A stretch of 48,646 bases of DNA from Bacteroidales bacterium (GTDB lineage Bacteria > Bacteroidota > Bacteroidia > Bacteroidales > UBA7960). Shown piece after piece: positions 1 through 8,646 of this stretch. Location: NCBI GenBank assembly GCA_003559735.1, contig PWKN01000125.1, positions 1 to 48,646 of the forward strand, written 5' to 3'. Both the position numbers and the translations under genes were made by a program. Every line of letters begins with the position of its first letter. Position 1 is the stretch's first letter. The notes beneath the pieces are model-generated. The model searched no databases and was not told the origin of the DNA. It saw only the letters and a program-made list of their open reading frames with translations.

Positions 1-1452
1 CCGCAGCAAATTCAGTTGATGAAATTGCTGCAGGTGCCCGCGCTTTTGTTGGATCAGCGTATAAAACAAGAGATTGAAGAAAATCCTGCCCTCGAAGAGG
101 GTGAGGATCTGTATGAAGAGGGGGAGATACAGGACAACAATGATGATGAGTTTGACAGTGCTATGGAAACCGGCAATGAATCTGAAATGGAAGAGGCCGA
201 GCAGAGTGCTGATGATGAGTTTGACCTGGATGACTATATAGATGACGATGAAATTCCCGACTACCGTTTAAGTGCCAACAATACGTCGGCCGACGATGAA
301 GTCAGGGAAGTCCCCTATGTCTCCGGTGCCAGTCCGCAGGAAGCACTGCACGCCCAACTGGGCCTGCGCAGCCTTACTGACCGGGAATACCTCATATCAA
401 GCCACATCATAGGAAACATCGATGAATCGGGTTATCTTCAAAGAGACATTCATTCATTGATTGACGACCTGGCGTTTAATCAGAACATAGAGACAGATTT
501 CAAGGAAGTGATTGATCTGTTGCGGATGATCCAGGAGTTTGATCCACCGGGCATTGGGGCAAGGGACCTTAAAGAGTGCCTGCTTTTGCAGATCAGGCGA
601 AAGGTACCAAAGACAAAGGCAGTTGAGGATGCACGGATGATCCTGGAAAAAAACTTCAATGACTTTACCAAAAAGCATTATGACAAAATAAAGAAGCGGC
701 ACGGACTATCGGAAGATGAACTGAAGAAAGCCATTGATGAAGTGCTCAAACTCAATCCAAAACCTGGCAGCACATTGTATGAAGCAGGCAAGGGCGCACA
801 GTATGTGGTTCCCGATTTTATCCTTACCCATAATGATGGTGAACCTGAGGTTATGCTGAACTCGCATAATGCACCTGACTTGCGAATAAACCGTACGTAC
901 TCGGAAATGTTTCAGGCCATGGCCGAATCAAAGGGCAAGGCAGACAAACGTCAGAAAGAGGCACTTAGCTTTGTAAAACAAAAGATTGACAGCGCAAAAT
1001 GGTTTATAGACGCCATCAAACAACGGCAGAATACCCTAATGGTTACAATGCAGGCCATCCTGGAGTACCAAAAAGAATATTTTGTCACCGGTGACGAGAC
1101 AAAATTGCGTCCCATGATCCTTAAAGATATTGCAGATATGGTGCAGCTGGATATATCAACCATATCGAGGGTGGCAAACAGCAAATATGTTCAGACGCCC
1201 TATGGTACTTTTTTGCTGAAGGATTTTTTCTCGGAGTCGTTGCAAACAGAAACGGGGGAAGAGGTTTCCACCCGTGAAGTAAAAAAGATCCTTCAGGATT
1301 GTATTGAATCAGAAGAAAAGAAAAAGCCGCTCACTGACGATGAGCTGGCTGGCATTTTAAAAGAAAAAGGGTATAACATTGCCCGGAGAACGGTGGCCAA
1401 ATATCGGGAGCAACTTGATATTCCCGTTGCCAGGCTAAGAAAAGAGTTGTAA
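1..1452 (+). CDS. rpoN: RNA polymerase sigma-54 factor RpoN, 5' end cut off by the window
   Basis: Sigma-54 directs RNA polymerase to -24/-12 promoters and needs an AAA+ enhancer-binding protein to open DNA. The frame is open from base 1, and the first codons read PQQIQLMKLLQVPALLLDQR, the glutamine/leucine-rich region I, so only a few N-terminal residues are missing. An internal ATG at 16 is not the true start. A long acidic linker follows, then the core-binding region, and the C-terminus holds the RpoN box (ARRTVAKYREQL), which reads the -24 element. The membrane-protein gene after it starts 5 bases past the stop, so the two are probably co-transcribed. Identification is secure; the 5' end is outside the window. 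Confidence 0.96.
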   Translation, partial: PQQIQLMKLLQVPALLLDQRIKQEIEENPALEEGEDLYEEGEIQDNNDDEFDSAMETGNESEMEEAEQSADDEFDLDDYIDDDEIPDYRLSANNTSADDEVREVPYVSGASPQEALHAQLGLRSLTDREYLISSHIIGNIDESGYLQRDIHSLIDDLAFNQNIETDFKEVIDLLRMIQEFDPPGIGARDLKECLLLQIRRKVPKTKAVEDARMILEKNFNDFTKKHYDKIKKRHGLSEDELKKAIDEVLKLNPKPGSTLYEAGKGAQYVVPDFILTHNDGEPEVMLNSHNAPDLRINRTYSEMFQAMAESKGKADKRQKEALSFVKQKIDSAKWFIDAIKQRQNTLMVTMQAILEYQKEYFVTGDETKLRPMILKDIADMVQLDISTISRVANSKYVQTPYGTFLLKDFFSESLQTETGEEVSTREVKKILQDCIESEEKKKPLTDDELAGILKEKGYNIARRTVAKYREQLDIPVARLRKEL

Positions 1453-1457
1453 GTAAT

Positions 1458-2081
1458 ATGCATGTTGCCAATGGTATTGCACGGGTGTTCTCCACGTTGT
1501 TTCACCCGTTATTTGTTCCCACTTTGGGGATGTTTGTACTTCTGCAGTTGAACACGTACATAAATTTTTCCCTGCCTGCTGCTGCCCGCCGTTTTATCAT
1601 ACTGATCATATTCATCAACACAGCCATCGTTCCGGTACTGTCTGTCCTGATCATGAAGCGCACCGGTTATGTCAGCAGTTATTTGCTTGAAAAAAGAAGC
1701 GACCGCATTTTTCCCCTCCTGGTTGCCGAGGTTATGTTTTTTATGACCTATTACCTGTTACAGCAGCTCACCATACCAAGCCTGATCTATTTTTTTATAA
1801 TGGCAGCAACAATACTTATCCTGGTGGCATTACTGGTAACACTATCGTGGAAAATTAGTCTCCATATGGTGTCGTTGGGAGGATTCACAGCTTTTCTAAT
1901 CATTGCTTCGCTGATCCTTCGTGCTGATATTGCGTGGATCGTGGCTGCCAGCTTCGTGGTGTCGGGAATAACCGCTGCATCGCGCATACAACTCGGGGCG
2001 CATACGCCCACCCAGGTATATTCGGGCTACGTGCTGGGAATGACGACCATGATCTTATTGTTTATCTTCGTCCTGGGGTAG
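1458..2081 (+). CDS. PAP2-like integral membrane protein
   Basis: A 207-residue protein with about six hydrophobic segments. Near the C-terminus lies SRIQLGAHTPTQVYSGYVLG, which resembles the last PAP2 phosphatase motif (S-R...H...D-V...G), but with threonine-glutamine where the catalytic aspartate is expected after the histidine spacing. The other two PAP2 motifs are not evident, so a phosphatase activity cannot be claimed; it may be a non-catalytic relative. It follows rpoN by 5 bases. The last codons and the TAG stop lie inside the first unit of a tandem repeat (2074 onward), so the natural C-terminus may have been altered by the repeat. Confidence 0.75.
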   Translation: MHVANGIARVFSTLFHPLFVPTLGMFVLLQLNTYINFSLPAAARRFIILIIFINTAIVPVLSVLIMKRTGYVSSYLLEKRSDRIFPLLVAEVMFFMTYYLLQQLTIPSLIYFFIMAATILILVALLVTLSWKISLHMVSLGGFTAFLIIASLILRADIAWIVAASFVVSGITAASRIQLGAHTPTQVYSGYVLGMTTMILLFIFVLG

Positions 2082-2335
2082 GGAACTTCCAGCTTGCGTC
2101 AGAGAACTTCCAGCTTGCTTTAGCAACTGGAAGCTTCTCCTTTGGAAGCTGGAAGCTTCCTTGGTTTGTCCTCCGGAAGCTGGAAGTCCCTTCGGGAGCT
2201 TCCAGTTCCTTGGGGTAGGGAACTTCCAGCTTGCGTCAGAGAACTTCCAGCTTGCTTTAGCAACTGGAAGCTTCCGTGGTTTTGTCCCCGGAAGCTGGAA
2301 GTCCCTTCGGGAGCTTCCAGTTCCTGGGAAATTTC
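2074..2335. repeat. Two-unit tandem repeat rich in GGAAGCTGGAAG hairpins
   Basis: Two adjacent units start at 2074 and 2211 with TGGGGTAGGGAACTTCCAGC; the second unit is shorter because it lacks one internal GGAAGCTGGAAGCTTCC module. Each unit ends in a hairpin: CTGGAAG-TCCC, loop TTC, GGGA-G-CTTCCAG. The repeat starts inside the last codons of the PAP2-like gene and stops just short of the stop codon of the convergent barrel gene, so it fills the whole convergent intergenic space and could act as a two-way terminator. No protein is credible within it although short frames exist in several directions. Confidence 0.85.
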
Positions 2336-2336
2336 G

Positions 2337-3011
2337 CTAAAACAATATAAACGTGATGCCCAGTGAAACAGGCACCATCTCTTCGGCACTGTTCCCATCA
2401 AAAACATCCGTTAAGGGGTAGTATGCATGGAAGTTCACGCTTCCGTAGCCAACCATGGCCGTTAACCCGATGCGATAATTTGATATGTTCGTCAGCTTGT
2501 GTTGTTTCACCTTTACGGTTATGTCGGAACTGTGAATGCTGCCGGAATATTTGGTGTGGGCGTTGACAAGATACCCCGCTTTGATGCCGGCATACAACCT
2601 GAATGTGCGGTTGATGTCGCGCGAACGGTAACGTAACTGTACAGGTACATCCAGGTAGTTAAGGCTCAACTTGTTCTTGTCATAATCCTCTTCCAGGGGG
2701 CTAAAGTCAAATATGTTTTGATGGACGTGATACTCATAGCGGTTATCGCTGTATAAATTATGACTGGTAAACGCAACACCGGCTGCTACGCTGAAATTAC
2801 TGCGTCCGAGCGGCATATCCTGCAGGGCACTCAAACTGATACCCCGCTGGATGGTCCTCAGATCAATATTGTCGGGAACATCTTGCCAGACATCCGTGAA
2901 CAGAGTCAGCAAAAAACGGTCGGAAGGATGCATCCGGGGTGGTTCAAAAGCCTGTATTGCAGGGCTCATGCAAAACAGTGCAAGCAGGGTGATCACGATG
3001 GATTGTTTCAT
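2337..3011 (-). CDS. Outer-membrane beta-barrel protein (PorT/OMP_b-brl-like)
   Basis: A 224-residue protein with a signal peptide (MKQSIVITLLALFCMSPAIQA) followed by alternating hydrophobic/polar strands, for example KLSLNYLDVPVQLRYRSRD and RLYAGIKAGYLVNAH, and a C-terminal strand ending in phenylalanine (SLGITFILF), as in proteins inserted by the BAM machinery. The phrase NYLDVPVQLRYR is typical of the Bacteroidota outer-membrane barrel families that include PorT. The ligand or role is unknown. It converges on the PAP2-like gene across a tandem repeat. Confidence 0.8.
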   Translation of the reverse strand: MKQSIVITLLALFCMSPAIQAFEPPRMHPSDRFLLTLFTDVWQDVPDNIDLRTIQRGISLSALQDMPLGRSNFSVAAGVAFTSHNLYSDNRYEYHVHQNIFDFSPLEEDYDKNKLSLNYLDVPVQLRYRSRDINRTFRLYAGIKAGYLVNAHTKYSGSIHSSDITVKVKQHKLTNISNYRIGLTAMVGYGSVNFHAYYPLTDVFDGNSAEEMVPVSLGITFILF

Positions 3012-3109
3012 GTGTCAGGTTTTTTAAGTATTCATAATCCGGTCAGATGGAGTTCGCCGCGCAATGGCCATCTGTATTGTTGCAGGCGCTCTGAAAGAGA
3101 ATACTGTAT

Positions 3110-3158
3110 CGGCGGCTTTCGACCCCTTGCATCTGACCTGAATGATAAGCATGAATAA
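3110..3158 (+). repeat. Dispersed intergenic repeat, family 2, copy 1
   Basis: The segment starting CGGCGGCTTTCGAC and continuing CCTTGCATCTGACCTGA, ending TGAATAA, recurs with few changes at 29254-29302 in the same orientation. It lies between the divergent-end of the barrel gene and the end of the PanE-like gene, with no coding potential shared between the two copies. Confidence 0.75.
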
Positions 3159-3184
3159 CACAGGTTTAAAAACAGACGATAAAG

Positions 3185-4132
3185 TTATGAAAAATCCATA
3201 TATTTTTCAAATGAGGCCCAATATGGCATGGGAATTCTGCTTTTTTGTCCGGCATACAACACATTCGCGTACTGTTTCTTTTTCTCAGCTGCGCCATATC
3301 TCATATGGGTATCCATGGCTGCCAGTTTTTCTTCATTAAGGCGTCTACTGATCCATCTGACCAGGATAAATGCAGGCAGAAATAATCTGTTGAACGGAAA
3401 TATTGACGCCGGATTGAGTCCTCTTTTGCGGCAAACCTTCATCCCTTCCTTAAGCGCATAGACATATTGTTTTACCAGGATCTTGTTTGCTGCAAACAAA
3501 CCGGCAGAGCCAGCTTTACTGATCAGTCCGGGAGTGATGGCAGACAAAAGATAGTGTGCCGCAAGCAAGTCTTTTATTGTTGGGGAGACCTTTGGTTGCA
3601 GTCCGGCTGCTTCAAAAACTGCTGCCGTTTTCTGAAGCCTTTCTGTATTGCCTCCACCGGGTTCACCCAGCCAGGTATGGCAGTTTTTGAACAGGTAGCA
3701 ATTGATGCCGTTCTCCATATGGCCACCGCTGACTATCTCCGGGAAGCCGAGAAAATATCTCCCCGATGGAAGGTGTTTTCCGGCCAGTTTCCATTCATCC
3801 CACATGTTTCCAAGAAACAGGATGTCTGCATTGCCTGAGTACTTCGCAACATAAGGGATGGCATCCTGCCACTGGTTGCTTCTTACGGCAACAATGATCA
3901 AATCGAATGCTTGCCTGGCTTCAAGTCTGTCAACAACTGCCGGTCTGTAAACGGTGTGGCCCTCTTCCCTGCGCGTATTGCGCGTGTCGGTGTAGGTGAC
4001 GGAAACGCCCGAATGGCTGTACCTTACCATACGCTGCCTTCTGACAAGCAACGTAACATCGCAGCCTGCTTCCTGCAGTTGCCATGCATAGGTCGTGCCA
4101 ATAAGCCCTGCGCCAAATACCAGTATCTTCAT
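3185..4132 (-). CDS. Ketopantoate reductase-like (ApbA/PanE family) oxidoreductase
   Basis: A 315-residue protein beginning MKILVFGAGLIGTTYAWQLQ, the Rossmann GxGxxG dinucleotide-binding site of the ApbA/PanE family. The central part has VVDRLEARQAFDLIIVAVRSNQ, the usual second strand of the NAD(P) domain, and the second half is helical as in the family's C-terminal domain. The family reduces 2-ketopantoate to pantoate in pantothenate synthesis, but many members act on other substrates. No other pan genes are nearby, so I keep the family name only. Confidence 0.8.
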   Translation of the reverse strand: MKILVFGAGLIGTTYAWQLQEAGCDVTLLVRRQRMVRYSHSGVSVTYTDTRNTRREEGHTVYRPAVVDRLEARQAFDLIIVAVRSNQWQDAIPYVAKYSGNADILFLGNMWDEWKLAGKHLPSGRYFLGFPEIVSGGHMENGINCYLFKNCHTWLGEPGGGNTERLQKTAAVFEAAGLQPKVSPTIKDLLAAHYLLSAITPGLISKAGSAGLFAANKILVKQYVYALKEGMKVCRKRGLNPASIFPFNRLFLPAFILVRWISRRLNEEKLAAMDTHMRYGAAEKKKQYANVLYAGQKSRIPMPYWASFEKYMDFS

Positions 4133-4156
4133 TTGTATTTATTTTAGTTTAACTTG

Positions 4157-4279
4157 AAAACCCACGTCCTCTGGGCGTGGTGATGTTCTGGCGGGGCTTT
4201 GCCCGCAGGCCTGTGCGGCAGAAAAAATTCGCGGTGCAAAGCAAAAATCGGGGTAAAAGCCACCTCCTTTGGGGGTGGA
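4157..4279. repeat. Pair of REP/IS200-type hairpins in a gene-free gap
   Basis: Two short hairpins of the same design lie about 98 bases apart: CCACGTCC-TCT-GGGCGTGG (4162-4180) and CCACCTCC-TTT-GGGGGTGG (4261-4278). The fifth stem pair is G-C in one and C-G in the other, so the pairing is kept while the bases change. Both follow an AAAA-C/G tract. This looks like REP elements or the ends of a non-autonomous IS200/IS605-type element. The rest of the 490-base gap (4133-4623) holds further inverted repeats around ATGAACCCGG (4326) and ACCCGGTTCAT (4408) and AT-rich DNA that probably carries the recG promoter; no gene is seen. Confidence 0.55.
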
Positions 4280-4623
4280 TAGTCCGGTTTTAGCCAATTT
4301 TTTACACATTGTATCATAACGTCAAATGAACCCGGAATTTTTTAGCTATTTGAAAGCAACCCCGCTGTATGATGATCATTTGTTTATGGTTTTTTATGGG
4401 GTCACGACCCGGTTCATCGTAACGGGGTTCAATAAAACTTCTTTTCAAAAATAAGAACACTTACGCATATTTTGCATTATTTTTACATTTTTACGCATAG
4501 TTTTTATGGCAGGTGAAACGCCTGGCCTGCATTATTTATGCGTTTAATTCGGACAGGCAGCAATTACAGGCTGTTGGCAGGAATTTTTTCTGGCACGAAG
4601 AAGACCCTTTGTAAAGATGTTAT

Positions 4624-6735
4624 ATGATGAAACGTACCCTTTACCTGGATACTCCCATTGAATATTTAAAAGGTGTCGGACCAAAACGCGCGGAACTGCT
4701 GAAGAGTGAACTGGACATACATACATTCAACGATCTGCTGGCGTTTTATCCGTTCCGGTATATCGACCGAAGTCGTTTTTATACGGTCGCAGAGATCAGG
4801 GGCGACATGCCCTATGTTCAGATAAGGGGGTTCATATCTCATGTTCAGCTGCATGGCCGGCACCGCACCACGAGGATGACTGCCCTGCTGTCTGATCAGA
4901 CCGGCAGTGCCGGACTGGTTTGGTTCAGGGGATTTAAGTGGTTAAAAGACCAGTTCAAGCCTGGTGTGGAATATATCGTTTTCGGCAAACCGGTATTGTT
5001 TGGAAACCAATACAACATTGCCCATCCGGAGGTCGAACCTGTAAGCAGTGCTGCCATCAATCAGCAGGCGGGCATGCAACCGGTATATAATTCGACGGAA
5101 AAATTAAAATCGAAAGGACTTGACAGCAGGGGGATCGGCAAGCTGTTAAAAACCCTGTTGCCCCTGGTAAAGAATGAGATCAGGGAAACACTGCCCCGAC
5201 ATATTCTTGAGCCCCTGAAACTACTGCCGCGCGACCAGGCGATGCACCATGTTCATTTCCCTGCCGAAAGTCTGTCGCTGAAAAAAGCACGAGCAAGGTT
5301 AAAATTTGAAGAATTGTTTTATCTGCAGTTGAACCTGCTGCGACACAAGTTGCTAAGGAATGAAAAGTCGAAAGGGTGTTTGTTTCCTGTTATTGGAGAC
5401 CTGTTCAATGACTTTTATCACAAGCAGCTCGCTTTTGAGTTGACCAGTGCGCAGAAGCGGGTGTTGAAGGAAATTCGCAGTGATACTTTGTCGGGCAAGC
5501 AAATGAACAGACTGTTGCAGGGTGATGTGGGGAGCGGCAAAACGGTGGTTGCTGTTATGAGCATGCTGATGGCCATTGACAATGGCTTCCAGGCTTCGTT
5601 GATGGCGCCAACAGAAGTTCTGGCTTTTCAGCACTATGAATCGGTGCGGAATATGCTTCATGGACTTGACATACAGGCAGGGTTGCTGACTGGTTCGACC
5701 CGGAAACCCGACCGGCGCGAAATACTAAATCAGTTAAAGTCGGGCGAGATGCATCTGCTGATTGGCACCCATGCCCTTATAGAGGATGTGGTCATGTTTC
5801 ATAAACTTGGGATGGTCGTGATTGACGAGCAACACAGGTTTGGGGTTGCACAGCGTGCGAAACTATGGTCGAAGAGTGATGTGCCACCCCACGTGCTGGT
5901 CATGACGGCGACACCCATACCACGCACCCTGGCAATGACCCTTTATGGTGACCTTGATGTGTCGGTGATCAATGAAATGCCCCCTGGCAGAAAGCCGGTC
6001 AAAACCGTTCATCAGTATGACCGCAACAGGTTGAAGGTTTTTGGTTTCATGCGTGATCAGATCAAGGCAGGGCGGCAGATATATGTGGTATACCCCTTGA
6101 TCCAGGAATCGGAAAAGCTCGACCTGAAAGACCTGACTGACGGATATGAAAGCATAGTCAGGGAGTTCCCACCGCCCCGGTATGCTGTAAGCATAGTGCA
6201 TGGTAAGATGAAAACCGCTGACAAGGACTATGAGATGCAGGCTTTTGTCAGGGGGCAGACACATATTATGGTTGCCACTACCGTAATTGAAGTAGGGATT
6301 GATGTGCCCAATGCAACGGTAATGGTGATAGAGAGTGCCGAACGTTTTGGGTTGTCGCAGCTGCATCAGCTTCGTGGACGTGTTGGCCGGGGCGGCGGAC
6401 AGTCATATTGCATTCTGATGTCGAAAGACAACCTGAGTGCCGACGCACGAAAACGGCTTGAGGTAATGGTGTCGACAAATGATGGTTTTGAGATTGCAGA
6501 AACCGATCTGAGGCTGCGCGGACCCGGAGACATACAGGGTACCCGTCAGAGCGGGTTGCTTGACCTGAAGATCGCTGACATTGCCCAGGATGAGAACATT
6601 CTGAAATTTGCAAGGGAACAGGCAATTCAATTACTAAAAGAGGATCCTTCGCTGGGTATGGCGGAAAATAAGATCATCAGACAACGCCTGCATGAAATGT
6701 ATCGCGACCGGCTTTTCTGGAGCCGGATAAGCTGA
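4624..6735 (+). CDS. recG: ATP-dependent DNA helicase RecG
   Basis: RecG regresses stalled replication forks and migrates branched DNA. The 703-residue length is normal. The N-terminal wedge (OB-fold) domain starts with DTPIEYLKGVGPKRAELL; the helicase core has Walker A GDVGSGKT (300-307), a DEQH box (401-404), the TATPIPRT motif and QLRGRVGRG, and the C-terminus has the TRQSG region of the family. Two ATG codons (4624 and 4627) adjoin; either could be used. It stands alone, followed by a bidirectional terminator shared with tonB. Confidence 0.97.
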   Translation: MMKRTLYLDTPIEYLKGVGPKRAELLKSELDIHTFNDLLAFYPFRYIDRSRFYTVAEIRGDMPYVQIRGFISHVQLHGRHRTTRMTALLSDQTGSAGLVWFRGFKWLKDQFKPGVEYIVFGKPVLFGNQYNIAHPEVEPVSSAAINQQAGMQPVYNSTEKLKSKGLDSRGIGKLLKTLLPLVKNEIRETLPRHILEPLKLLPRDQAMHHVHFPAESLSLKKARARLKFEELFYLQLNLLRHKLLRNEKSKGCLFPVIGDLFNDFYHKQLAFELTSAQKRVLKEIRSDTLSGKQMNRLLQGDVGSGKTVVAVMSMLMAIDNGFQASLMAPTEVLAFQHYESVRNMLHGLDIQAGLLTGSTRKPDRREILNQLKSGEMHLLIGTHALIEDVVMFHKLGMVVIDEQHRFGVAQRAKLWSKSDVPPHVLVMTATPIPRTLAMTLYGDLDVSVINEMPPGRKPVKTVHQYDRNRLKVFGFMRDQIKAGRQIYVVYPLIQESEKLDLKDLTDGYESIVREFPPPRYAVSIVHGKMKTADKDYEMQAFVRGQTHIMVATTVIEVGIDVPNATVMVIESAERFGLSQLHQLRGRVGRGGGQSYCILMSKDNLSADARKRLEVMVSTNDGFEIAETDLRLRGPGDIQGTRQSGLLDLKIADIAQDENILKFAREQAIQLLKEDPSLGMAENKIIRQRLHEMYRDRLFWSRIS

Positions 6736-6772
6736 CAGTGCCGGTGAACCGGCCGGATGATGGCCATCCATA

Positions 6773-6818
6773 AAAAAAACTGCCATGAAAACATTGCTGT
6801 TAACAAGGCAGTTTTTTG
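6773..6818. terminator. Bidirectional intrinsic terminator between recG and tonB
   Basis: AAAAAAACTGCC and GGCAGTTTTTT form an inverted repeat around a 22-base loop, with A-tract on one side and T-tract on the other, placed between the convergent recG and tonB genes. Confidence 0.8.
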
Positions 6819-6867
6819 TGTTTTTTCAAATCCCCGGCACGCACATCATGGCGTACTGTTCACTGAA

Positions 6868-7545
6868 CTAGTTCAGCCTGAAACGTATGGGCATGTTAAA
6901 CTGAACCCTTACCGGCTGTCCTCTTTGCCGGCCAGGTTCCCAGCGTGGCATCATGCTGACCACCCTGATGGCTTCTTCATCACAGCCCCCGCCAATACCG
7001 CGCAGAATGCGGACATCGGTAACGCTGCCGTCGGTTTCCACGACAAAGGTTACAAACACGGTTCCCTGGATACCAGCTTCCCGTGCCATTTGAGGATACC
7101 TGAGGTTTTCTTCCAGGAAGCGCTGGCGTGCAGCTTCACCACCCGGAAATTCAGGTTGATCTTCAACAACGGTGAAGATCACATCCTCATCCACCTCCTC
7201 TTCCTCCTCAATCATGATGGGAGTAAACTCCTGTACTTCAGTGAACACATCAGCATCCACATCAATAGTGAACTCCTCCTCAAGCTCCACATCATCATCA
7301 ACGATGATCAGCTCTTGCGAAGGCTCGGGCGGCGGTGGTGGTGGTGGCTGTTCCTGCCGTGTGATCGGGATATCTTCCTCTTCGATAAAATCTATTTCGA
7401 GGGTGCCCAGGTCAAAATCCGGACGTTCGTAATGTCTCCATTCAAAAGCAACCAGTGCGGCACCCAGCGCAACGGCTATCCCTATCTGCAAAAAGATGCG
7501 CCTTTTGCTTTCAAGGTCTGCTTTTGGTGTTTTTTTTGCTTCCAT
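6868..7545 (-). CDS. tonB: Energy transducer TonB
   Basis: TonB links the inner-membrane proton motive force to TonB-dependent outer-membrane transporters. This 225-residue protein has a short cytoplasmic start, one membrane segment (about residues 20-38), an acidic stretch, a PPPPPPPEP run near residue 66, another strongly acidic spacer, and the C-terminal TonB domain (LRYPQMAREAGIQGTVFVTF ... GGGCDEEAIRVVSMMPRWEPG). This layout is the usual Bacteroidota form. No ExbB/ExbD genes are in the window. It follows the vanZ-like gene but has its own promoter at 7603-7634. Confidence 0.95.
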   Translation of the reverse strand: MEAKKTPKADLESKRRIFLQIGIAVALGAALVAFEWRHYERPDFDLGTLEIDFIEEEDIPITRQEQPPPPPPPEPSQELIIVDDDVELEEEFTIDVDADVFTEVQEFTPIMIEEEEEVDEDVIFTVVEDQPEFPGGEAARQRFLEENLRYPQMAREAGIQGTVFVTFVVETDGSVTDVRILRGIGGGCDEEAIRVVSMMPRWEPGRQRGQPVRVQFNMPIRFRLN

Positions 7546-7602
7546 AATGTTTATCTGTGGTTGGTTTTTAGCTTATTCCAGTTGTGTGTCCGAAAGAGCG
7601 CG

Positions 7603-7634
7603 CTAATATACAAAGAATTTTGATACCAATCAAA
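7603..7634 (-). promoter_or_regulatory. Bacteroidota-type promoter of tonB
   Basis: Reading the minus strand: TTTG (7634-7631), 20 bases, then TATATTAG (7610-7603), close to the TTTG/TAnnTTTG consensus. It lies about 60 bases before the tonB ATG. Confidence 0.5.
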
Positions 7635-7740
7635 AACAGTCGCCCATATTCTGTATTTTATCCTTTTTTCATCAGTGTGTTCCTTCTGCCAGCATTAATA
7701 ACTCTGGTTTTTTGTTATGTCCGGAACACATCCCCGTATG

Positions 7741-8121
7741 CTATGGACGTATCCGGGATTGAAACAGCATGGCAATAATAAATACCCCAAAAACCGTTCC
7801 AAAACAATTTGCCAGCACATCAGGAATATTGCCATACCGGCCGTCCAGGCAACAATACTGATAATACTCTGTGATCCCCCCATATATAAAGCCTGTAAAC
7901 AGGCTGATGAGGATTGTTGCTTTATGGTGCTGTTGTGTTTTGGAGCTGATCATGAATGCGCCTGCCAGCAAGCTTCCGAAAACGGCAAACATTGAAAAAT
8001 GGATCACCTTGTCGATATGTGGCAGTTGCAACAATCCTGATTCAGGAATGCTGCCCGGTGGGATGCTGATTATGTAAAAAATTACCGCCCCCCACACCAG
8101 GACAGGCAGAAAAAACAACAA
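7741..8121 (-). CDS. VanZ-like membrane protein
   Basis: A small membrane protein with about four hydrophobic segments and the VanZ-type phrases HIDKVIHFSMFAVFGSLL and YGNIPDVLANCFGTVFG, which carry the family's conserved aspartate and asparagine positions. The family is named for teicoplanin resistance but most members have no known role. The start is uncertain: the frame has an ATG at 8226, but that would overlap gcvH by 62 bases and add a non-family N-terminus. The similarity to the family begins around KLLFFLPVLVWG, where only TTG codons (8121, 8118) are available, so I give the TTG. A mutated start codon is also possible. Confidence 0.7.
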   Translation of the reverse strand: MLFFLPVLVWGAVIFYIISIPPGSIPESGLLQLPHIDKVIHFSMFAVFGSLLAGAFMISSKTQQHHKATILISLFTGFIYGGITEYYQYCCLDGRYGNIPDVLANCFGTVFGVFIIAMLFQSRIRP

Positions 8122-8164
8122 CTTTATGATGTCTGAACAGATTGGTTTACAGGCAATGTGACTG

Positions 8165-8545
8165 TCAGGCGCCGACCAGGTCCATATAATCGCTGGCGCT
8201 GAGCAGATCGTCGACCTCTGAAACATCCGACAATTTCACTTTGATGATCCAGCCTTTTCCGTATGGGTCTTTGTTGATGATGTCTGGTGTCGATTCCAGA
8301 TCATCGTTGAACTCAGTAATTTCTCCGCTGACAGGCATAAAAAGATCGGAAACGGTTTTTACAGCTTCAATGGTTCCGAAGGTTTCTTCCCTGTCGAGTG
8401 TCTCTCCCTCGGTATCAACTTCCACAAATACAATGTCTCCGAGTTCATTTTGGGCAAAATCTGTAATGCCGATGGTTGCGGTTCCCCCTTCCAACTTGAC
8501 CCATTCATGGTCTTTTGTGTACTTCAGGTTTTCTGGAATATTCAT
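8165..8545 (-). CDS. gcvH: Glycine cleavage system H protein
   Basis: The H protein carries the lipoyl arm that shuttles the aminomethyl group between the P, T and L proteins of glycine cleavage. The 126-residue length is normal. The lipoylation site is K63 in [18 protein letters not shown], and the C-terminus carries [17 protein letters not shown] as expected. It lies 100 bases after sufE in the same direction with a -7-like box (8595-8602) in between. No gcvP or gcvT is in the window. H protein can also serve as a lipoyl relay, and lipoyl synthase needs Fe-S clusters, which gives a plausible tie to the suf genes. Confidence 0.96.
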   Translation of the reverse strand: MNIPENLKYTKDHEWVKLEGGTATIGITDFAQNELGDIVFVEVDTEGETLDREETFGTIEAVKTVSDLFMPVSGEITEFNDDLESTPDIINKDPYGKGWIIKVKLSDVSEVDDLLSASDYMDLVGA

Positions 8546-8594
8546 TGCTCATACGGTTTGGTGAATATTTTCGACACGATGATCATTAAAGGGT

Positions 8595-8602
8595 CAAATG
8601 TA
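8595..8602 (-). promoter_or_regulatory. Candidate -7 box for gcvH
   Basis: TACATTTG on the minus strand, matching TAnnTTTG, about 50 bases before the gcvH start. No well-spaced TTTG partner is seen, so gcvH may be read both from here and from the suf transcript. Confidence 0.4.
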
Positions 8603-8646
8603 ATAAAATTTTTTTATGCGAAAATACACAAACCGACAGTCTTTTT

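Noticed and set aside
2074-2335. CRISPR array
   Set aside because: Only two units of about 130 bases in direct contact, no unique spacers and no cas genes anywhere in the window.
2120-2407. Open frames across the tandem hairpin repeat
   Set aside because: They are by-products of repeated GGAAGCTGGAAG units, are open in several frames and both strands, and resemble no protein.
6757-7623. 288-codon frame antisense to tonB
   Set aside because: It runs through the terminator and antisense to a secure tonB; its composition is that of an antisense shadow.
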